Shown here piece after piece: positions 50,259 to 55,899 of a stretch of DNA of 55,899 nt; positions within the stretch are counted from its first letter, which is position 1; every line of letters begins with the position of its first letter. The translations under genes were made by a program, and so were the position numbers. This DNA comes from Candidatus Zixiibacteriota bacterium (GTDB lineage Bacteria; Zixibacteria; MSB-5A5; GN15; JAAZOE01), in assembly GCA_023138975.1 (NCBI GenBank), contig JAGLON010000036.1:1-55899 (forward strand), in the 5' to 3' direction. The notes under the pieces are model-generated. The model was not told the DNA's origin. It did no database searches and was given only the letters and a program-made list of their open reading frames with translations.

Positions 50259-53200
50259 TTGATGAAGCATAATCTTATAATATTGACAATTATCGCCCTC
50301 CTGATTACTAGTGTTGCTATAGCACAGGACTATGGCATCACTTTTATGGATGAGCCTTATGTTTCTACAATTGCACCTTCTCCGGAAAATATGACATCCG
50401 GCTCTCCACCTCCATTCCCGTCTCCGTTAGAATATGTGACCGACAGTCTGTCTGTATATATAGCAGGGCAGGAGTCTATTCATCAGGTAGGGTTTCAGTT
50501 ACCCGAGACATATTATTTTCCACACGGAATATTTAGAGGGCGCCAGGTTGTTATATCATTTCCCCCTGAATTCGATTTACGTACGATTTCATCGATTACT
50601 TATCGCGATACCGATGATGACACAGTTGATCCTGAAATTGCCTGGGTTTTTGTCTATCATAATTCGGTCGTGATTCGCTTTAGAGATACTTTGCCTGGAA
50701 CCAGCCAGCCTCATATGGCATTTTTCACTATCCGCACCATCGACAATCCCATTGAAGCCAATGAATTTAGAGTAGTAGTCCAGGTTGATAATTTTTTCGC
50801 TCAGACCGTAGCCGGACCGAGCTATAGCGAGTTTTTTAGTATAATTCCTGATTCTCCGGAAAATCTGACAATAACTCCGACCGAAGATTTCACCTTATTG
50901 GCCGGGGATATGGCCGCTTTCGCTGCTGAAGTTACTGATCAGTATGGAAATATTATTGAAGAGGCAGTTCCGGAGTTTTCACTTGATACCAATTATGATA
51001 CCATTGGCCAATTAATCGGCTCAATGTTGAATGCGACGACGACCGGAACCGGGCGTGTGATTGCCGGTTATGAAGATTTAACAGCCTTTTCCGGCTTTAT
51101 AAATGTTGTTCCTGGGCCTGCAGCCAAGATTATTCTTAGTTTGGAAGCTGATACAATAGAAGCTGGTCAGTCACTGAATAATGATGTTGAAATTATAGCC
51201 TATGATGAGTACGATAATATCAAAATCGATTATGAGGGTTCTGTTTGGTTTGAATCCGATGACCCATTAGCGGAGATTGAAAATGATGAATACAATCCTT
51301 ATCGATTTACTACAGCGGATCATGGGCGAAGAGTCTTTTCTCATAACGAGTTTGTTTTCCAGACGGCGGGGCAGAGAGTATTATCGATATTAACCGAAGA
51401 AGGTCTTGCGGATTCGACGAATAATATTCAGGTGACATCTGACGGCTTGCTGTCCTTCTCTGTGTCATATCCCGAAGAAATTTATGCCGGTAGTTCTTTC
51501 ATATTTTCTATCTCCAATGCGGTCGATAGTTACAATAATCCGTTCACCGGGCTGATTTCTATAACCGGCGGAGTGACATCGCCCAACGGATTAAATCCGG
51601 TTTTACCGGACATCTTTGTATATCAGGGTCAGGGGAGTTCTGAATTTACAATATATGGTTCGGATGAAATATCAGAATTGATCCTTAGTTTTGGTGACTA
51701 TAGCCGCCTTGAAAGTATAACTGTTTTACCGGCAGATCTGGACAGAATACTACTTGATCTTCATGAAACTCAATTTTCGGGCCATCCATTCATTGACGGA
51801 TTGACGATTTCACTGTTCGATACATACGGTAATAGAAAAACTGATATATCCAATGAGTATGTTTTTTCAGTCTCTGTTGATTCAGGAACAATAGCTCCCT
51901 CTGAAATAACCCCCGATCAATTTACTGCTGGGGTACTGTTTCTTGAAAACGTATCGTTCTCAGGGGAAATGGGAAATCATTTACTGATCGTTAGCGGTTC
52001 CGGTATCGAAGAGAAGTTAGTTATTGGTCAGGCTGAGTTTGTTGTTAATGGAATAAGTGCAAAAATAATTGAAAATTACTATTTCCCTCCATTGATTCCT
52101 CAAGGGTGGGTACTTCATACAATAGGTGATCTTTTTAATCCCGGCAATCTAACACCGGATGAGCTGGCGGTAACTTCTGGGTTTGACCCGTCTGGTGCAA
52201 TGGACCAGGCTGTTGTGAGTCCTGAGAGCTGTCTGCCTGAACCTGGTATTGATAACCACTGCCGGTTCTATATTGAACCGAATACTGAAATAACCTCCGG
52301 GCCATATACTCATACGATTATTGCAAAAGCGGTGTATGACTACAATGGGCACCAGTATGAAGTAATAACCATGCTTTTGAATCCCACAGAAATTCTACCG
52401 TTTGAGCCGCTTTCTATTATTAATATTGACTACCCGCAGACGGCATATCCTAATCAGGATTCCCTTATCGGAACGGCAACAATTGCAAATGAAAACGAGT
52501 ATGATGTTGAAGCTCAATTGACTTATTCTATTCAGATTTTGGATAGTAGGCCATATACTTTGGGTAAGGTTATTTTAACATATCAATGGCCGTCTTTAGA
52601 AGAAATAGAAGTACCCTTCAGACAACTGATAGACATTTCACCGGGTGTGTATCCTTACAGGACACAATATATCATGAGGCTGGCCTATACTGATGGGATT
52701 TTCAAGCCATATTATGGTAGATCTTTTAATAATGAAGAGTCATTAGAGATTCTGGGTCAGTCAATATACTCTGTCGATGGAGATAGTGTCACTCCGATTT
52801 CAGCCGAGGCCGGAGCTGCCTTACCATTTACTATTCCGCTGCAAATTTACGGGCAAAGTGAAGTTACTATAGATGGTGCACAGACGATATTCCAAATAAC
52901 TGATGGTCAGATCAGCAGTCAGGTAAGATTGACCGAGGATTCTTATATCTCCCCAGCCGGCACCTTACAATTGACAACACTGCCTTTGACGATTCCAGAA
53001 TACTGGGTCGGAAAAAACTTGAGCGGCTTACTTCATATCATCGGAGAAGAATCGTCCTCAATGGCGGTTGATACATTCTTGTCATTCGATATCCTCCTGA
53101 ATGTGGTCGCGAAACCTTCCATTCAAATAGTTGGCCTTGCGATAGATGCTCCCAATGCACCATTTGTCAATATCAATCAAGAGTTCAATTTACTTGGAAA

Positions 53201-54599
53201 AATTTATAATAGCTCAACCGTTGATATCATTGTCCCGATGACAATTGTTGCCCAGTCAGATGGTGAATCTGAAATCTCTGATGCTGTAATAATCAATAAT
53301 ATTCCGGCAGGGGATACGGCCACAGTTACATTTACGATTAACGCATCGTCTATGTCCAATCCAGCCGAACGATTCTACCTTGAGGCGGTTGCCGGAGTGG
53401 ATGAGGCTCTGGCGCAAATAAACAATGATGCGATTGCTGTCATTCAGATTCCGGCTAATATGAGTTTCTCAGCCGCGTTTTTGGGTTATGCTGGTGTATC
53501 TCCTGTTCTGGATTTGAATGAAGCATTTATCATTCGTGCAACGTATCAAAATGACGGTCAAGCGGCCTTTTCGGGCGGAAGCTTACTCCTTGATTTCTCA
53601 GGTTCAGAAGACTTTGGCGTCCAATTCCCGCTTGATATCCCGATAAGTGATGATATGGCCTGGGGGTTAATAAGCCCCAATGTTAATTTTGCATCGCAGT
53701 TTACCGTGAGCTGGGGACAGTCTCCAATAGATAACAATACCGGATTACCGGTAACAGAGATGAGTCTGCCGGCAGCTCTTCCGTTTACGGTAGAAGCATC
53801 AATTACCCGATTGGTTATTCAAGCTGATTCATTCGATACGAAACCGCTTGAGCGCAATGTTACCAGCACACTGTTCAATCTTTCTCTCGAAAATGTGACG
53901 ACCGATACGCGAAATCAAATCGGCCTCAAGACAATCAAGATAATAATGACCGACCGAAACGGAAATCCAATTAATGCTGATTTCATGGTCGAAGAAGACG
54001 GTTCGGGATTCTACTTTGATGATGTTTTAGTCTCAACGCTCAGTTTTGATGATGGCAAGCTGGTCTATCACATAAGTAATACTATAATTGCGGCCGGTGA
54101 AAAGTTAGTCCTTGAATGCCGACTACAGCCAAAAACTACAGCCCTGACTGATTTCTTCAATATGCGTCTGGAATCCGATGATATTACAGCGGAATTCACT
54201 GCCGGTCCGCGTACTGGCCAGCAGGTTCCTGTAACCGGCATATTGGATCGTGCGTTTGAGATAAACCTACCGCAAGCGATTATCGCGACCGAATTCGCGG
54301 AATCATTTAAAAACTATCCGAACCCGTTTAGTCCTTATGACGGTCAGACCGAGTTTATTTACAACCTCCCCGAAGATTCCGATGTGGATATCTATATTTA
54401 TTCGGCGACTGGTGAGCGCGTCCGGCATCTTCAATATATGGCTGGAAGTCTCGGGGGACAGTCCAATGAACTTGCCCATGCTTTCTGGGACGGTAAAAAT
54501 GGCAATGGCGATATTGTCCTAAATGGCGTTTATATAGCGTATATCGAAGTCGCAGCCGGTAATTTGAAGGCAAAAATAAAAATGGCGGTGGTGAAATGA
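50259..54599 (+). CDS. Giant secreted multi-domain protein with T9SS/FlgD-Ig-type C terminus
   Basis: The 1446-residue protein has a signal peptide (residues 1-22, cut near AIA-QDYG). It continues as a series of beta-sandwich modules; segments such as FAAEVTDQYGNII, DVEIIAYDEYDNIKI and DGLTISLFDTYGNRKTDI repeat an invasin/Big-like pattern about every 100 residues. CARDB-like modules follow. The last about 100 residues carry YPNPFSPYDGQTEFIYNLPE and NGDIVLNGVYIAYIEV, a FlgD-Ig/type-A sorting-domain pattern used for type IX secretion in the FCB group. The role is probably a surface adhesin or structural protein. The next gene overlaps its stop. Confidence 0.82.
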   Translation: MMKHNLIILTIIALLITSVAIAQDYGITFMDEPYVSTIAPSPENMTSGSPPPFPSPLEYVTDSLSVYIAGQESIHQVGFQLPETYYFPHGIFRGRQVVISFPPEFDLRTISSITYRDTDDDTVDPEIAWVFVYHNSVVIRFRDTLPGTSQPHMAFFTIRTIDNPIEANEFRVVVQVDNFFAQTVAGPSYSEFFSIIPDSPENLTITPTEDFTLLAGDMAAFAAEVTDQYGNIIEEAVPEFSLDTNYDTIGQLIGSMLNATTTGTGRVIAGYEDLTAFSGFINVVPGPAAKIILSLEADTIEAGQSLNNDVEIIAYDEYDNIKIDYEGSVWFESDDPLAEIENDEYNPYRFTTADHGRRVFSHNEFVFQTAGQRVLSILTEEGLADSTNNIQVTSDGLLSFSVSYPEEIYAGSSFIFSISNAVDSYNNPFTGLISITGGVTSPNGLNPVLPDIFVYQGQGSSEFTIYGSDEISELILSFGDYSRLESITVLPADLDRILLDLHETQFSGHPFIDGLTISLFDTYGNRKTDISNEYVFSVSVDSGTIAPSEITPDQFTAGVLFLENVSFSGEMGNHLLIVSGSGIEEKLVIGQAEFVVNGISAKIIENYYFPPLIPQGWVLHTIGDLFNPGNLTPDELAVTSGFDPSGAMDQAVVSPESCLPEPGIDNHCRFYIEPNTEITSGPYTHTIIAKAVYDYNGHQYEVITMLLNPTEILPFEPLSIINIDYPQTAYPNQDSLIGTATIANENEYDVEAQLTYSIQILDSRPYTLGKVILTYQWPSLEEIEVPFRQLIDISPGVYPYRTQYIMRLAYTDGIFKPYYGRSFNNEESLEILGQSIYSVDGDSVTPISAEAGAALPFTIPLQIYGQSEVTIDGAQTIFQITDGQISSQVRLTEDSYISPAGTLQLTTLPLTIPEYWVGKNLSGLLHIIGEESSSMAVDTFLSFDILLNVVAKPSIQIVGLAIDAPNAPFVNINQEFNLLGKIYNSSTVDIIVPMTIVAQSDGESEISDAVIINNIPAGDTATVTFTINASSMSNPAERFYLEAVAGVDEALAQINNDAIAVIQIPANMSFSAAFLGYAGVSPVLDLNEAFIIRATYQNDGQAAFSGGSLLLDFSGSEDFGVQFPLDIPISDDMAWGLISPNVNFASQFTVSWGQSPIDNNTGLPVTEMSLPAALPFTVEASITRLVIQADSFDTKPLERNVTSTLFNLSLENVTTDTRNQIGLKTIKIIMTDRNGNPINADFMVEEDGSGFYFDDVLVSTLSFDDGKLVYHISNTIIAAGEKLVLECRLQPKTTALTDFFNMRLESDDITAEFTAGPRTGQQVPVTGILDRAFEINLPQAIIATEFAESFKNYPNPFSPYDGQTEFIYNLPEDSDVDIYIYSATGERVRHLQYMAGSLGGQSNELAHAFWDGKNGNGDIVLNGVYIAYIEVAAGNLKAKIKMAVVK

Positions 54600-55899
54600 G
54601 AAACTTCACGACTGTCATATTCGTTATCCTCCTTCTTCTTTCGACCTTGGGATTTGCCGTGGATGACGGCGGAACCGAATCGGTGTTTAGTATTGGTGCC
54701 GGCGCCCGCGCGATGGGTATGGGTAACGCCTTTGTCGGATTAGCCGATGATGCCAGCGCGGTGTATTATAATCCATCAGGATTACCGTATCTGCCGTCAC
54801 AGCAGATATCTTTTCTTCATACAATTTTATTTGAAGAAACAGTTTACGATTATCTCTCATATGTATATCCGCATAATAGAAGTGCTTTGGGAGTAGCGGT
54901 AATGCGGCTGGGGACCGATGACATCGGCCGCCGCGACAGGGAGTATTATGACCTGGGACGTTTTTCAGCCTCTCAACTTCAATTCATGGTCTCTTATAGC
55001 AGCCGAATTAAGAAAAATATATCAGCCGGTCTCGCTTTAAAAATGGCCCATCATTCTATTGATAATTACTCTGCTTATGGTTTTGGTCTGGACGCCTCCG
55101 GCCATTTCAAAATTAGTAAAAGAATCTCTGCCGGCCTGTTGTTGCAGGATATAATTGGAGCCAAAATCCAGCTAATTTCTGAGAAAGAGCGTACACCGTT
55201 TACATTCAAGGCAGGCCTTGCTTATAAACTCGGTCATGAGTTCAGTACGCTCCGGGCTAACCTCGTATTTGATGCCGATAAGCCGGAAAACCGCAGCCTG
55301 AAAATTCGGACTGGGTTTGAGGTGATTCACCGAAACGGTCTTATTCTACGTTCGGGATACGATCGGGACAATTTTACACTGGGTATGGGAATAAGATATC
55401 AGGATTTGATCTTCGATTATGCCTATAAGTTTATTGACCATTTAAGCGACAGTCATAGATTTTCTTTTACATATAACTTTGGATTGTCTCTGGAGGAGCG
55501 GGAAGCTATTCAGACCGAATCTAACCGCCGTTACTCGGAGCATATCATTGCTGAGAATCGTAGGCAATCACTGCTGCATGAATTGAAAAAGGCAGATAGG
55601 TATTACGATCGTGGAGTATTTGACTCATCCCTGACAGCCTATTATCGGGCTGATGCATTTGCCGATGAAAAGGGCTATATCCAATCCCGCATCGATGATA
55701 TTCAATCAATCCTGAGCGCCCAGCGTTCGCTGCCACCGGCTATCATTATAGACAGCAGTGGAACAAGTTTCGGAGTTGACTTCCTCGGCCAGGCACAAAG
55801 ACTCTATGCTCAAAAGTCCTTAATTTCGGCTCGTGATATGGTAAGAATTGCCAGAAAGTTTGACTCTGCTTCCCCGGAATTGGATTCGCTTGACTTGGC
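54596..55899 (+). CDS. porV: PorV/PorQ-type outer-membrane protein, partial at window end
   Basis: The ATG overlaps the stop of the previous gene (ATGA), and the frame stays open to the window end (434 codons seen). A signal peptide (residues 1-21) is followed by the diagnostic GAGARAMGMGNAFVGLADDA, then SAVYYNPSGLP, of PorV/UPF0164 proteins, and a beta-barrel region to about residue 300. The C-terminal part is helical (RRYSEHIIAENRRQSLLHEL, then KKADRYYDRGVFDSSLTAYY), which looks TPR-like and is an addition to the barrel. PorV shuttles type IX cargo to the attachment complex, so the pair is probably a secretion substrate and helper. Confidence 0.8.
   Translation, partial: MRNFTTVIFVILLLLSTLGFAVDDGGTESVFSIGAGARAMGMGNAFVGLADDASAVYYNPSGLPYLPSQQISFLHTILFEETVYDYLSYVYPHNRSALGVAVMRLGTDDIGRRDREYYDLGRFSASQLQFMVSYSSRIKKNISAGLALKMAHHSIDNYSAYGFGLDASGHFKISKRISAGLLLQDIIGAKIQLISEKERTPFTFKAGLAYKLGHEFSTLRANLVFDADKPENRSLKIRTGFEVIHRNGLILRSGYDRDNFTLGMGIRYQDLIFDYAYKFIDHLSDSHRFSFTYNFGLSLEEREAIQTESNRRYSEHIIAENRRQSLLHELKKADRYYDRGVFDSSLTAYYRADAFADEKGYIQSRIDDIQSILSAQRSLPPAIIIDSSGTSFGVDFLGQAQRLYAQKSLISARDMVRIARKFDSASPELDSLDL

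Overview
The window is a chromosomal segment from a motile diderm bacterium. P- and L-ring genes (flgI, flgH) imply an outer membrane. The last two genes encode a very large secreted protein ending in a FlgD-Ig/type-A sorting-like domain (YPNPF motif) and a PorV-type barrel, which is typical of type IX secretion in the FCB superphylum. Together with flgJ-SLT, csrA/fliW and sigma-54 flagellar promoters this suggests an uncultured FCB lineage such as Zixibacteria. That placement is inference from gene content, not a database match.

Layout. 1-455: repeat debris. 456-8973: motAB, then a sigma-54-driven run flgB-flgC-(unknown)-fliE-fliF-fliG-fliH-fliI-fliJ closed by a strong terminator. 9091-19288: a small Cys-rich protein, then a second sigma-54 promoter and flgF-flgG-flgA-flgH-flgI-flgJ-flgN-flgK-csrA-(55-aa ORF)-flgL-fliW. 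19488-29654: a TPR/glycosyltransferase fusion, flagellin (with a sigma-28 promoter and a long GGA-rich leader), flaG, fliD, fliS, a FlgN-like chaperone, flgM and an HDOD protein. 29994-37126: a glycan locus with its own sigma-54 promoter: TPR-GT4 glycosyltransferase, hexapeptide acyltransferase, HisH/HisF paralogues and a WbpG/PseA-type N-acetyl sugar amidotransferase, then a divergent SDR epimerase and a DegT aminotransferase. 37127-38973: an AT-rich island with one membrane-protein ORF, dispersed repeats, and a second copy of the 3' end of the aminotransferase gene. 38974-49872: housekeeping genes tRNA-Val, thrS, infC, rpmI, rplT, pheS, pheT, a ZapB-like gene, zapA, rny, ymdB, folD. 50259-end: the secreted-protein/PorV pair, the latter cut by the window end.

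How it fits together. Rod, hook-junction and ring genes appear to be sigma-54 dependent and flagellin sigma-28 dependent with FlgM present. CsrA and FliW probably control flagellin translation. The glycan locus carries the same type of sigma-54 promoter as the rod genes and sits next to flagellin and a candidate flagellin glycosyltransferase, so the best hypothesis is a flagellar glycosylation island making an acetamidino-sugar. The HisF paralogue has Leu in place of the catalytic Asp11 of the histidine-pathway cyclase, which supports a role as ammonia conduit for the amidotransferase. Export-apparatus, switch (fliM/fliN) and hook (flgD/flgE) genes are not in this window.

Start codons were adjusted where SD, overlap or family alignment favoured another start. 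The most notable is infC, which appears to start at a rare AUA codon.
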